A stretch of DNA of 64,000 nt from CAZYAK01 sp964403335 (lineage in GTDB: Bacteria; Patescibacteriota; Gracilibacteria; Peribacterales; Peribacteraceae), in assembly GCA_964403335.1 (NCBI GenBank), contig CAYOFI010000003.1, positions 62,001 to 126,000 of the forward strand. Direction: 5' to 3'. Positions within the stretch are counted from its first letter, which is position 1, and every line of letters starts with the position of its first letter. Position numbers and translations under genes: made by a program. The notes below the pieces were generated by a model. The model searched no databases and was not told the origin of the DNA. It worked only from the letters and a program-made list of their open reading frames with translations. Shown here piece by piece: positions 25,113 through 34,591 of the stretch.

Positions 25113-25571
25113 ATGAGCACTACACAAAATAACGGAGTACCGGAAAATCCGTCCAAGAAGGAGCGCCCTACCGGCACGCCTGCCGCTACGCCGCAGGAGA
25201 TGAAATTGGATGTGCAGAACGCGGAACGAAAAACATGGTTTTCCGAATATGTGTATAACAAAGAGCGCCCCGTGCTCGGCACGCTGTGGAATCTTCTTAC
25301 TATGAAGCCAGTTGAGGGTGTCGTGAACGCTGTTACATTTAATAAAATACCGCTCGTTGGAAAGCTTGCACGTTTTGCTGCCATTGCGGCAGGCGTCTAT
25401 TTTGGAATCGGCGCGTTAAAATCCGGAGCGGAAGTTGCCTTCCAAGGCGGCAATACGTTGCTGGATCGCATGGGTCCGGGTGGAGGAAAGCTGTTTCCAC
25501 CAATGGAATTGCCACCGGCATCTCCCTATCAGCAAGTTTTGCCTCAATTTAATCCTCTCCAAGGCGCTTAA
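25113..25571 (+). CDS. Cassette 1, gene 2: single-pass membrane protein
   Basis: A 152-residue protein with a polar Pro/Lys-rich N-terminus and one hydrophobic segment (LARFAAIAAGVYFGIGAL, about residues 85-102). A Gly/Pro-rich tail follows (RMGPGGGKLFPPMELPPASP). There is no enzyme motif. In the same position of cassette 2 is a 248-aa protein of the same layout, although sequence similarity is not evident. The frame is open upstream, but the ATG at 25113 follows the preceding stop and is preferred. Confidence 0.72.
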   Translation: MSTTQNNGVPENPSKKERPTGTPAATPQEMKLDVQNAERKTWFSEYVYNKERPVLGTLWNLLTMKPVEGVVNAVTFNKIPLVGKLARFAAIAAGVYFGIGALKSGAEVAFQGGNTLLDRMGPGGGKLFPPMELPPASPYQQVLPQFNPLQGA

Positions 25572-25607
25572 AGAAAAAAAATCTCACATACATACCCAGT
25601 TATCCGT

Positions 25608-28600
25608 ATGAATTCCGAGGTCGCCAATGAAGGGCAAAATGCCTTGATAAGCATCAAGGAACTCCGGGAATCCGTGAAGCAGTTCAGGGAAATTTCTGGT
25701 TTAACGATGCTAAAGCATGATCCGCGCGTGAAAAATGCCGAACAGAAGCCCGAGCATCCGCTCGTAAAATTTTTTCGTATAGATGCTCTTGCTCCGTCGG
25801 TGAATAGCGCCGATCCGCAGCGGCAGGCGCCGCTTTTTCAAAGACAGGAAATCATTGATGCTGTCACAAAGGCCCAAACAGAAGCGCAAAAACCCGATGC
25901 GAAATGGGATCAACAATTAACGGCGACCGCTCTCGATTACTACCTCTATCGAGAAAGAACACCCCGAGATATGCGAATCCATGATGGCGTGGAGATGGGC
26001 GCCAACATGCACATAACAAGATTACTCACGAATATTCACGGGGCAACTGAATTTATCAGTACATTAGATCTGTATGTGAAATTTTTAGAGGATCATCCCA
26101 ATGCCTCTGCATATCGTAATCCGGCTGTGGAGCGCCGCCTTCTCCAAGATGCAAAAACATTGACCTTGCTCATGCCTTATTGGGGTCGTGCGATGCAGGT
26201 GCATTTTGCCTCTATCCAAGTGGATAGAAATAATAAGCCCCTCAATCCTGCCGGACTCGCGGCAGCACGCGCGAAGTTACAGGAAGCGCGGAATGCCCTA
26301 CCGCAGGAGGTTGGCAAAGACATACCCGACAAGGTGGAAGATCTGCCACTGGAAGCCTTGCTCAAGACGATCACGCCTGTGGAGGGCCGATTGCGCGAAC
26401 TTGTCTTTACGCAGTCCGAAATCGTTGAATCACCTCGCCATAAACCATCGGTTATCGAGGCACTTGTGAAGCAATTTGCAGGGGCCGAGACGCAGGAAGA
26501 AGTACGCAAATCCTTAGCGGGTATGGGTTTGACCGAAAGGAAGCCCTTGGAAACCAAGGCGCGCAGCGTACATGCGGCCTATCTCAACATGCTCGTGCAG
26601 TACCGCCGCGAGGAAGCTGACAAAATCATCAAGCAAGCGGGAAGTGGAACTATCCCCCCGGAAGGCATCAGCAAACTGTTCAAGGACCACACCGATATTG
26701 GTCAAAAAATCATCGCGGAGCATCGGTTTGGTTTGCAGACGACGGTGAATCATATGTTCGCCGGCACACTCGGCCTTGCAACAAAACTGAAGCAAGATCC
26801 GAAAAACAGTCTCAGTTCTTTTAATCCGGAACAGATAAAGGTGCTCGAAAGTTTTTTAGACACACTTCGTGCAAGTTCGCAGGACGGTCCGGCGATGAAA
26901 GCATTGGAACAGCAGCGCAAGGAAAGCGCCGCGGCCACGCGCAATTACATCATGTATATGCGGCAGGAGGCGATGACGTTGCGCGTAAGCACGCAGATGA
27001 TCGATGGCGTGTATGTGCAGCCCGCAATCCAGGAGATTTCCAATGGCATTAAAAGCATCACGGAATTTTTGGAAAGAATGGGCGCGACGACTTTCAACTA
27101 TGTCTTCTGGATGCCGGTTCTTGCACACTATTTCCCTGCACTGCTCGATTATCCCGCTCCCACAAACCGGGCTGAATTGCAAAGACTCAGGCAGAAATTG
27201 GAAGGCATGAAGGCGGACGCGGAAAAGCAGCTTGCCGGGGTGCAATCCCTGCGTACGACTATGTTGGAGACGCGTGCGGCTTTGGAGGCGGCTCAAAAGA
27301 AAATCGAGCCGAGCTTGAAATTTATAGAAGACATGACGGATGCGGATTTGAACGATCGAAAGAAGATCGATCAGGCGCAAATCGAACTGGCCAAAATTGC
27401 GGCCATTGATGATGAAATGGCCACCATCATTACGAAAGGTTGGGAAAATATCGAAAGAAACATGCTCCATCATGGGGAAACGGCGGGGGTGTTAGGTGAA
27501 GCCCAGAATGCGATGGGAAATGCCATATATTACGTTGGAGGCGCCATTGGATTGTGTTTTGCGCATGTTGCGTATAACGCATTCATGGCCAGCGGCTCTA
27601 AAAGTTGGCTGAGGTTCGTCGCAAAATTCGGAGTGCGTACCGGGGCAAGTCTTGTGGGAGGAATGCCGTACCTTGCAGGGGATGCCGCGTTGAATATCGG
27701 AAGAGGACTTGCCGGGCTGGTCCGTCCGTCGGCTGAATTGGCATCGGCTTCCGCTGAGAAAGCAGTCGCCCTTGCCAAACAATTCCGCTCCGTCCAAGAG
27801 CAGATCAAAAAATTGCGCGCGGCTAACAACCCTCTTCATGAGAAAAAACTGGCGGACCTCTTGGATCTGCGGTCACAAATGCAGGCAGAGCTGATGCAGC
27901 GCCTGAATGGTGCGGATGAGGCTGCCAAAGAACTGCAAGACGCAGCGGACAAGATTACGGACATCAACAAGAGCCGTGCGGCACAAGAAGTTGCGCGTGA
28001 AGCCAGGGAATTCGCGAAAAAAATGCGCGGAGATGCCGCGGAAATCGTGATTGGTCGTAAATTGGACGCAGTGGAGCGCAGGATTGTGCAGGAGATGCAC
28101 GAGGCAGGCGAGCAGGTCTTTGAGCATGAGTGTAACCGCATTTTTGGGCGTAATTTATCGCAGGCCGAATTGGATGCCATTCGCCGCGGCCAAGTGCCGA
28201 AGTATTTGAAGCCGGACCAGGTCGAAGCAGTGCGTCAGGCCAAGCTGGCCCGTATGCAGGCCAAGCAGAAAATACTGAATCAAGGCGGCTGGAAAGGCGA
28301 TGTCATGGAAGAATTCCGTGCCTTGTCCGAATCCGGCGTCACCGGAAAATCCGAAGCCATGGCCAAGGGATTATTGCGTCTGTCGCCGCAGCAAAAAGCC
28401 ATGCTCAAGAGCATGTTGCGAGGCGGATTGAAATACGCCATCCGTGGCGGCATTTTGGGACTGCAAGCGTGGGTGACGTACGAAGACTGGAAAGAGCTGA
28501 GCCGGGACGTGGAGGAGGCGGAGCAGAATGAAAAGTCCATCAAGGAGGATTTGGATCGCTTGGTCTCTGAATACCCGCAGAACAAGGACGGCACGTTCCG

Positions 28601-31508
28601 AAAAATGCCCAACGGGAATTATGAATATATCGATGCTCAGGGACAGCAATTGTTCGAAGTGAAAATGGCGGACCTCAATGCCCGCGCAAAAGCGGAGGCC
28701 TCTGCGGCCACCGTCAACATGGACATCGTGACGCTGCTGGGCACGGGAGCAACATGGATCTGGCAGGGCAAAAACATCATGGGCCCCGTCGGATGGGGAC
28801 TGATGGGATTGGACGTCGCCGTCCGTACGGGCATCGAGGCCCGCGAATTCCAAAAACACTACACGTTGATCGAGCGGTGTCCGCCGTGGTTGTGGGTGCG
28901 TCTCACTCAGCGCGCAGGAGCGCAGGGCCTCACCGGCCGCCGCGGAGACGAGATCATCGAAAATCGCATCAGCGATGTGTTCGTATCTGGCAAATCCAAG
29001 GAGCTCAAAGAAAAAGTACTCTTGGGAGAATTCATTTCCACGCTTGGTCGCACCGATCCGGTCGCCGCGTCACGGTTGGAACAGATGTGTTCCGGACCCA
29101 AAGAAACGGGTGAATTTTATGAGAAGGAATACCAGCAGCTCATTCTGCCGCTCTTCCATCAGTTCCTCTTCATGACCATGAAGCGGGCGGAGGTGAGCTG
29201 GCAGTTCATCCAGAATTTGAACTATTGGTCATCTATTGCCGGTATTCTGACAGGTCCGAATGCGGAGGATTTCCAGAATGCTCTGCAGCTGACGGCAAAG
29301 GCGTACCGCGCTCACGTACAGCAGAGAAACCAAATGGATGTGTTCAAGCAGTTGGCCGAATTGCGCAAAAATCCTGAAGACGCGGAGAAGAACGCGGAAC
29401 TCATTGCGGGATTGGAGCAGTCACTGTTTGAGATGAACCTCAAGCCCGTGCTGGGCCGCCGCCTGACGCCCGCCGAAATGGCGGACGGTAAAACGCAGGT
29501 GCAGTTGTTGATGGGACAGGTGAGTACGGAACTGACGAACGCCGCAAGTCGTGCGCGCGCTAATCCCAACAAGAGTGGCATCAGTGCGGCGGATGACAGC
29601 TGGGCGGCCATGATGCTGTATGGCAACCCGGATGAGCAGATGGATACCAGCAGCCGCGTGAGGACGAAAGTTCTTCGTTCAGAACCATTCAATGGCATCG
29701 ATAATATCGCAAACTACAACTTGGCCACCGATCGTGACATCACCATTTTCGCGACAGGTATTCCCGGATTGAATCAGAAAATAGACGGTCAGGACCCCCG
29801 CTGGACATACCGCTGGTTCATGGATGCGCTGAAGGCAGATGACAACAGGAACATCGTGCCTGCGCCGGAGGCCGTCATTGCGCACCTGGCGGAAACGAAT
29901 GCGCCCACACGGTCGGATGCCGTGTCGCCGGAGATCGTGGAGAACCGTCAATTGCTGCAGGAGCATATGGCCACTTTGCGGCAGCAGCATGCGTCATTGT
30001 CCGCACTGAGTACAAAAGTCCGCGCGCAAGGCGATGCGCTCAATGAGAAAATCCGCAAGCGCGGATTCCAAACCGCGGATGATCAGCGCGAAGCTGGGGA
30101 GTTGCAGCAGCAGGCGGGTTCGTTACAGAGCGGATTGAGCGAATACTACGTCGAACTGAAAAAGACGAACGACATCTCTGTTGCCATTAAGGCGGATTTG
30201 GACCGTCGCTCGGCATTCAGTGAAGAATCCTTCAAGCTCAAAGCCAACGCCGGTCCGGCGACCGGTTTCCATCCGTGGTTTGGGGAAGGGCTCTTCTCCA
30301 AGGAAGAGAAGGAGCCGTTCATCGAGGCATACAACATGGATTACGACAAAGATCGGCAGATCGCTGCCCAGCTCTTGGATGCCTGCTTCCCAAGTGGACG
30401 GGTGCCTGGAGCCATCGCGGGCGTGATTCTGAGCAAGGGGCCTGGCCCGAAAGGAGAAGGGGATGTCTACAGCATCCTCGTGCACCACGCGTATAAAGGC
30501 GAACTGAACGGCGTGATGTCCTACGTAAGCGCGCTGAAGAAAGCAGATGGCTCTCTGGAATTCGGCATGGTGCAGTCCGTCACGAAGGGCAGCGGAGACC
30601 GGCAGGTGTATGACAAATTGATGGTCAACGCCAAGGAGACGGTCAGGAACTGGCAGAGCGCGAACAAAAGGGGCGCGGAACTCGACCGGGCCGATGCGCT
30701 GATGAAACAGGAAGGATTGACCATCGATGAAGCCGCGGTGAACAGGGTTCTTTATGGCGCTGCGAACATGGACAGGATGGTTTTGCTGGGAAAGACCGCG
30801 GACGGCGCGCAGATCTTCGGCACGAAGTTGAACGGAAAATTCTTTCTGTGCCGTCAGGATCAGTTTGGCAACATGGCCTACAAATTCGTCGAGAAGGGCG
30901 GCACTGGAAACGACGGGAACGGCGCGGTCATCAGGCGGTCTCTTGCGGAAGATCACAATTCCTGGCCGCAGGTGAACATGAATTTCGGCATCAACAGATG
31001 GAAAATGGTGGAAAAGAAAGAGTTCACGGAAGAGGAAAAAATCCTCAACAAAATGATCGTCATGCCGCGCGAAGGCGAGACGTCCGCCCAGGCCATCAGC
31101 CGCATTGCCTCATTCTCCCGCATGCGGGTAGGCGGACAAAAGTCCGACGCCTTCAATACGGAAATGGATTTCCTCTACAGGCAAATTACTGCGGATCGCA
31201 TCGATGAAAAAACCGGCAAGGTTGTGGAAACGGGGGACCAGCTCCGCGCCAAATTTTCGGAAACACTTCTGCAAAAACTTGCGGAATATGGCGGTCTGGA
31301 AAACCCCAACAGAGGTCCGAACGATCCCGCGACGGGAGTGGATTTTGAAGTCCAGTCCAGAATTATTACCGAAATGAAATACCTGGCGAGCAAGGGCGCA
31401 TTCGGTGCGCAGGCGGAAAGAACCTTCCCGAAAGACAACATGCGTCAGTGGCCGAGAGACGAAGCCGCCCGCCCCGTTCCCATTCTGGGTCCGAACGATT
31501 GGCGCTAA
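25608..31508 (+). CDS. Cassette 1, gene 3: giant helical protein, 1966 aa
   Basis: One of the largest genes expected in such a genome; no family recognised. It is largely helical and rich in Ala, Glu, Lys and Gln, with coiled-coil segments (for example RAELQRLRQKLEGMKADAEK and the region after residue 700). Hydrophobic stretches occur near residues 641-660 (YYVGGAIGLCFAHVAYNAFM), 942-957 and 1059-1075, so the middle may contact a membrane. The C-terminal third looks more globular (VYSILVHHAYKGELNGVMSY). There is no signal peptide, LPXTG motif or obvious catalytic motif. It follows two small genes with 36 nt spacing and is surely co-transcribed. It overlaps the convergent HAD gene by 4 nt. Confidence 0.85.
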   Translation: MNSEVANEGQNALISIKELRESVKQFREISGLTMLKHDPRVKNAEQKPEHPLVKFFRIDALAPSVNSADPQRQAPLFQRQEIIDAVTKAQTEAQKPDAKWDQQLTATALDYYLYRERTPRDMRIHDGVEMGANMHITRLLTNIHGATEFISTLDLYVKFLEDHPNASAYRNPAVERRLLQDAKTLTLLMPYWGRAMQVHFASIQVDRNNKPLNPAGLAAARAKLQEARNALPQEVGKDIPDKVEDLPLEALLKTITPVEGRLRELVFTQSEIVESPRHKPSVIEALVKQFAGAETQEEVRKSLAGMGLTERKPLETKARSVHAAYLNMLVQYRREEADKIIKQAGSGTIPPEGISKLFKDHTDIGQKIIAEHRFGLQTTVNHMFAGTLGLATKLKQDPKNSLSSFNPEQIKVLESFLDTLRASSQDGPAMKALEQQRKESAAATRNYIMYMRQEAMTLRVSTQMIDGVYVQPAIQEISNGIKSITEFLERMGATTFNYVFWMPVLAHYFPALLDYPAPTNRAELQRLRQKLEGMKADAEKQLAGVQSLRTTMLETRAALEAAQKKIEPSLKFIEDMTDADLNDRKKIDQAQIELAKIAAIDDEMATIITKGWENIERNMLHHGETAGVLGEAQNAMGNAIYYVGGAIGLCFAHVAYNAFMASGSKSWLRFVAKFGVRTGASLVGGMPYLAGDAALNIGRGLAGLVRPSAELASASAEKAVALAKQFRSVQEQIKKLRAANNPLHEKKLADLLDLRSQMQAELMQRLNGADEAAKELQDAADKITDINKSRAAQEVAREAREFAKKMRGDAAEIVIGRKLDAVERRIVQEMHEAGEQVFEHECNRIFGRNLSQAELDAIRRGQVPKYLKPDQVEAVRQAKLARMQAKQKILNQGGWKGDVMEEFRALSESGVTGKSEAMAKGLLRLSPQQKAMLKSMLRGGLKYAIRGGILGLQAWVTYEDWKELSRDVEEAEQNEKSIKEDLDRLVSEYPQNKDGTFRKMPNGNYEYIDAQGQQLFEVKMADLNARAKAEASAATVNMDIVTLLGTGATWIWQGKNIMGPVGWGLMGLDVAVRTGIEAREFQKHYTLIERCPPWLWVRLTQRAGAQGLTGRRGDEIIENRISDVFVSGKSKELKEKVLLGEFISTLGRTDPVAASRLEQMCSGPKETGEFYEKEYQQLILPLFHQFLFMTMKRAEVSWQFIQNLNYWSSIAGILTGPNAEDFQNALQLTAKAYRAHVQQRNQMDVFKQLAELRKNPEDAEKNAELIAGLEQSLFEMNLKPVLGRRLTPAEMADGKTQVQLLMGQVSTELTNAASRARANPNKSGISAADDSWAAMMLYGNPDEQMDTSSRVRTKVLRSEPFNGIDNIANYNLATDRDITIFATGIPGLNQKIDGQDPRWTYRWFMDALKADDNRNIVPAPEAVIAHLAETNAPTRSDAVSPEIVENRQLLQEHMATLRQQHASLSALSTKVRAQGDALNEKIRKRGFQTADDQREAGELQQQAGSLQSGLSEYYVELKKTNDISVAIKADLDRRSAFSEESFKLKANAGPATGFHPWFGEGLFSKEEKEPFIEAYNMDYDKDRQIAAQLLDACFPSGRVPGAIAGVILSKGPGPKGEGDVYSILVHHAYKGELNGVMSYVSALKKADGSLEFGMVQSVTKGSGDRQVYDKLMVNAKETVRNWQSANKRGAELDRADALMKQEGLTIDEAAVNRVLYGAANMDRMVLLGKTADGAQIFGTKLNGKFFLCRQDQFGNMAYKFVEKGGTGNDGNGAVIRRSLAEDHNSWPQVNMNFGINRWKMVEKKEFTEEEKILNKMIVMPREGETSAQAISRIASFSRMRVGGQKSDAFNTEMDFLYRQITADRIDEKTGKVVETGDQLRAKFSETLLQKLAEYGGLENPNRGPNDPATGVDFEVQSRIITEMKYLASKGAFGAQAERTFPKDNMRQWPRDEAARPVPILGPNDWR

Positions 31509-32149
31509 TCCTTCGCGAGGAGTGCCTGCACCTCACGAAGCTCCATAAACACCCTCTTCGCCCCCATCACCTTTTTGGGCGTCCATTTCCCCTGCAACAA
31601 CCAACTCTCCATCCCCGCCGCATTCGCCGCGTCCACGTCGAATTGCTGGTCGCCCAGGTAGATGCATTCCTTCGGATCAACACCCAGTCTGTCAGCCGCA
31701 AGTAGCAGCCCGTGCGGATGGGGCTTCATCAACTTGTGGATTTCATCGGCGGTGATGATGACGGGGAAGAATTGCTTCACGTGCAGGCGGCTGTCGATGG
31801 CATCCACGTACGTCATCCATGAGCCCGTGATCAATGCCACAGGCATCTTGCGGTCACGCAGGGACGTCAGAAGATCCAGCGCGCCCGGGAACCATTCGGT
31901 CTCGCGTGCCAGCAAAGAGATGTAGATCTCATCACGTCGTGCGCGCAGTGCCGGCTCGCGATCTTCGGGGACGCCATGCTGTCGTAACATCTGTCGGAGA
32001 TGCACTGCGCCCCAGTAGTCATCCGCGAATTGCTCGTTGGTCATCGGCACACCGATCTCGTGGAACGTCTGCAAAACGGCCCGTTCGTAGATACTGATGG
32101 TATCCGTGAGCGTGCCGTCGAGGTCGAAGAGGATGGCGGAGGGGGGCAT
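31505..32149 (-). CDS. HAD-superfamily hydrolase (phosphoglycolate phosphatase-like)
   Basis: A 214-residue protein with all HAD motifs: I (ILFDLDGTLTDT), II (VALITGS), III with a lysine (KLMKPHPHGLLLA) and IV (CIYLGDQQFDVDAANAAGM). The cap is a helical C1 cap as in beta-phosphoglucomutase and phosphoglycolate phosphatase. Substrate unknown. The start at 32149 (MPPSAILFDLDG) is chosen because the fold begins there. It is convergent with the 1966-aa gene and separated from RNase J by a repeat hairpin. Confidence 0.88.
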   Translation of the reverse strand: MPPSAILFDLDGTLTDTISIYERAVLQTFHEIGVPMTNEQFADDYWGAVHLRQMLRQHGVPEDREPALRARRDEIYISLLARETEWFPGALDLLTSLRDRKMPVALITGSWMTYVDAIDSRLHVKQFFPVIITADEIHKLMKPHPHGLLLAADRLGVDPKECIYLGDQQFDVDAANAAGMESWLLQGKWTPKKVMGAKRVFMELREVQALLAKD

Positions 32150-32192
32150 GTGGTCGTACGGTACCGGGTGGCGGCGATGATACACAGAATAG

Positions 32193-32299
32193 AAGAGATC
32201 AAGGAGATCGAAGAGATCGAGGAGATCAAAGAAGCAGAAGCACGGAGTGCTTCTGCTTCTTTGATCTCTTTGACGCCCTTGATCTTTTCGATCTCCTTC
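32193..32299. repeat. Period-9 GAGATCAAG hairpin next to the RNase J stop
   Basis: The left arm is a tandem of 9-nt units GAGATCAAG, GAGATCGAA, GAGATCGAG and GAGATCAAA followed by GAAGCAGAAGCAC. The right arm is the reverse complement, with TTTGATCTC and CCCTTGATC. It ends at the base before the rnj stop codon. Sister copies are at 51327 and 52703. Confidence 0.85.
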
Positions 32300-34270
32300 C
32301 TACACCTCTACCATCAACGGTATCACCATCGGCTCTCTATCCAGCTTCCGATCAAAGTACCTAAACAACGCCCCCGTGATCGCGCGCTTCAGGTCCTTGC
32401 GTTCCTTCACGCCGCGGTTGAGTTCTTCTTCGTAGGCTTTGCGGACGGTCTGCGTGATTTCGCGCGTAATTTCCATCTGCTCGGATCCGTACAGGAGTCC
32501 GCGGGAGATGATGTCCGGGTCCGCGACGAGGCGTTTGCTTTCGGCGTATACCTTGCAGAGGATGATCAGCACGCCGGCCGAGCTCATGATCTTGCGGTCG
32601 TCCAGAATGCGCTGGCCTTCGCCGGCGGATCCGAGTCCGTCGATGATCACATCGCGGTACGGGGCTTTTTGCTTGCTCTTGCGGGCGTCGCCGTTTTCAT
32701 CGAAGTCGATGATTTCGCCGTTCACCAGCAAGTGGACTTGATTGTCGGGGTAGCCGATGCCTTTCACCAAGTTGCCGTGGGCGGCGCGCATGTGCGGTTC
32801 GCCGTGTTCGGGAATCACATGCCGTGCGCGCACCAGGCGGTGCATCAGCAGCAAGTCGCTTTGGTAGCCGTGGCCGGTGGTGTGCAGGGCCAATTCCTGA
32901 TTGGTCTTCACCGTCGCGCCCAGCAGATACAAATTGTTCACCACTTTCGCCACCGCGCGTTCGTTGCCCACGATGGGGTTGGAACTGAGGATGATGGTGT
33001 CACCCTTCTTGATGGTGATGTGGCGGTGCGTGCCGAGTCCCATGCGGGCGAGGCCGGCGACTTCTTCGCCTTGGCTGCCTGTCGTGATGATCAGCACTTC
33101 GTTATCGGGCAGTTTATCCATCGCGGGGTTCACCTTGCGGATGAGTCCGCGCGGAGCCTTGATGTAGCCCAATTGCTGGGCAATTTCCATGTTCGTCTCC
33201 ATGCTCCGTCCGGAGATGAAGACTTTGCGGTTGAACGTTTTGGCGTGGTCCACGGCCTGCGCGATGCGGTTGAGCAGCGAGCTGAAGGTGGAGATGATCA
33301 CGCGGCCTTTGGCGTCGCGGATCAATCCGAAGAGCGTTTCCGAAATTTCTTTCTCGCTCTTGGACTGTCCCGGCTTGGTCGCGTTCGTGGAGTCCGCGAT
33401 GATCGCAAGCACGCCTTCGTCTCCCAATTCCGCCAAGCGGTGGAAGTCGGCGGGAGGCTCGTTCATGGGGGTTAAGTCGAACTTGAAGTCGCCCGTGTGC
33501 ACGATCTTCCCGTAGGGAGTGTGCACGGCGATGGCGGCGGAGTCGGGGATGGAGTGCGTGACCCGGAGGAATTCCACTTCCACTTTTCCGATCTTCACCT
33601 TCTGGCGGAAATCGACGACGTTCAAATTCGCTTTGCTCGTCAGATGTTCCTCATCCAAACGCTTGCGGACAAACGCCATGGTCAGGCGCGTGCCGAAGCA
33701 CGGCGGAAACTGCAGAGAGGGGAGCAAATGCTGCACGGCACCGATGTGGTCCAAGTGCCCGTGCGTGAAGAGCACGGCTTTGATGCGGTGTTCGCGTCCT
33801 TTGAGGGCGGACATGTCCGGAATCAAATAGTCGATTCCCATCATGTCTTCGTCGGGGAACTGCAAACCGAGGTCGATGATGTAAATGTCTTCGTCGACTT
33901 CAATAATGAAACAGTTGCGTCCGACCTGCTCGAATCCTCCCAATGGGTAGACCCGAAGGCCATTCTTCTTGCCGGCCGGCATCTCTGCGGGCTGCGCTTC
34001 TTCCCACGGGCGGCGCTGTGCGGAGACGGTGCCGTGCCCCTGGGGTGGTTTGTTCTGCTGGGGATGTCGTCCATGACCGCGTTTACCGTGGCCCTGTCTG
34101 TTCCCCTGTTGGTGTCCTCCCTGAGGAGGGCGTGACGGGGGAGGTGATTGCGGCGGGCCGTCCGCGGCAATCGGGGTGGAGTGAAAAGGAGAGTCACCCG
34201 GACTCTTTGGCATGTCTGAAGGAAGCACCGCGTCCATGCGCAGCATCCTGTTTTCCTGTTCCTGATTCAT
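32300..34270 (-). CDS. rnj: Ribonuclease J
   Basis: A 656-residue RNase J, an endo-/5'-exoribonuclease central to mRNA decay and rRNA processing. The first ~100 residues are a disordered Pro/Gln/His/Gly-rich extension. The beta-lactamase core then begins with LRVYPLGGFEQVGRNC, the metal motif is FTHGHLDHIGA near residue 170, then IVHTGDFKFDLTP, the beta-CASP part (STFSSLLNRIAQAV; ITTGSQGE) and HVIPEHGEPHMRAAHG. The C-terminal domain is present. Unlike most genes here it has an SD-like AGGA 5 nt before the ATG and a real leader. Confidence 0.95.
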   Translation of the reverse strand: MNQEQENRMLRMDAVLPSDMPKSPGDSPFHSTPIAADGPPQSPPPSRPPQGGHQQGNRQGHGKRGHGRHPQQNKPPQGHGTVSAQRRPWEEAQPAEMPAGKKNGLRVYPLGGFEQVGRNCFIIEVDEDIYIIDLGLQFPDEDMMGIDYLIPDMSALKGREHRIKAVLFTHGHLDHIGAVQHLLPSLQFPPCFGTRLTMAFVRKRLDEEHLTSKANLNVVDFRQKVKIGKVEVEFLRVTHSIPDSAAIAVHTPYGKIVHTGDFKFDLTPMNEPPADFHRLAELGDEGVLAIIADSTNATKPGQSKSEKEISETLFGLIRDAKGRVIISTFSSLLNRIAQAVDHAKTFNRKVFISGRSMETNMEIAQQLGYIKAPRGLIRKVNPAMDKLPDNEVLIITTGSQGEEVAGLARMGLGTHRHITIKKGDTIILSSNPIVGNERAVAKVVNNLYLLGATVKTNQELALHTTGHGYQSDLLLMHRLVRARHVIPEHGEPHMRAAHGNLVKGIGYPDNQVHLLVNGEIIDFDENGDARKSKQKAPYRDVIIDGLGSAGEGQRILDDRKIMSSAGVLIILCKVYAESKRLVADPDIISRGLLYGSEQMEITREITQTVRKAYEEELNRGVKERKDLKRAITGALFRYFDRKLDREPMVIPLMVEV

Positions 34271-34306
34271 ACTGTTCCTGTGTAAAGATAAATGGTTACT
34301 GTCTGT

Positions 34307-34335
34307 AGTGTACTCCGGCGGGGGGATATTTGCAA
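34307..34335 (-). promoter_or_regulatory. Promoter of rnj
   Basis: On the minus strand: TTGCAA (34335-34330), 17 bp, TACACT (34312-34307), start near 34300, leader about 30 nt containing AGGAAC before the ATG at 34270. Confidence 0.6.
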
Positions 34336-34591
34336 GTGGGTGTTTGTCGTGTACCTGAGTTTTTGGCTTCCATATAACGTTTTTTTACTTGTGATTTTTG
34401 TTTTGTATGTTGTGTTCCTCCATCCCCAGCCCTTCCTCCGGAGGAGGAAGGGAGTGTGTGTTGTTTTGTAGTTGTGTATTTCTTGGTCAAGCGTCCTCTC
34501 CCCCTTCGGGGGAGGGGTGGCGCGCAGCGCCGGGTGGGGGAAGGGCGATACGCTTGCTGCTCGCCGTTCCGCCCGGTAGCCTTGCTGCCTG
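34336..34591. repeat. Spacer with GC-rich hairpin repeats
   Basis: No gene visible. It contains CATCCCCAGCCCTTCCTCCG plus GAGGAGGAAGGG (about 34418-34450), a hairpin related to the block inside purH at 45885-45925. A second GC-rich set (about 34494-34556) has CTCCCCCTTCGGGGGAG and GGCGCGCAGCGCC. T-rich runs after the left half could terminate a transcript. Confidence 0.55.

Noticed and set aside
32000..33475. 491-aa plus-strand frame opposite rnj and the HAD gene
   Set aside because: Antisense to conserved RNase J; it crosses a repeat hairpin and shows Val/His/Asp-rich antisense composition.
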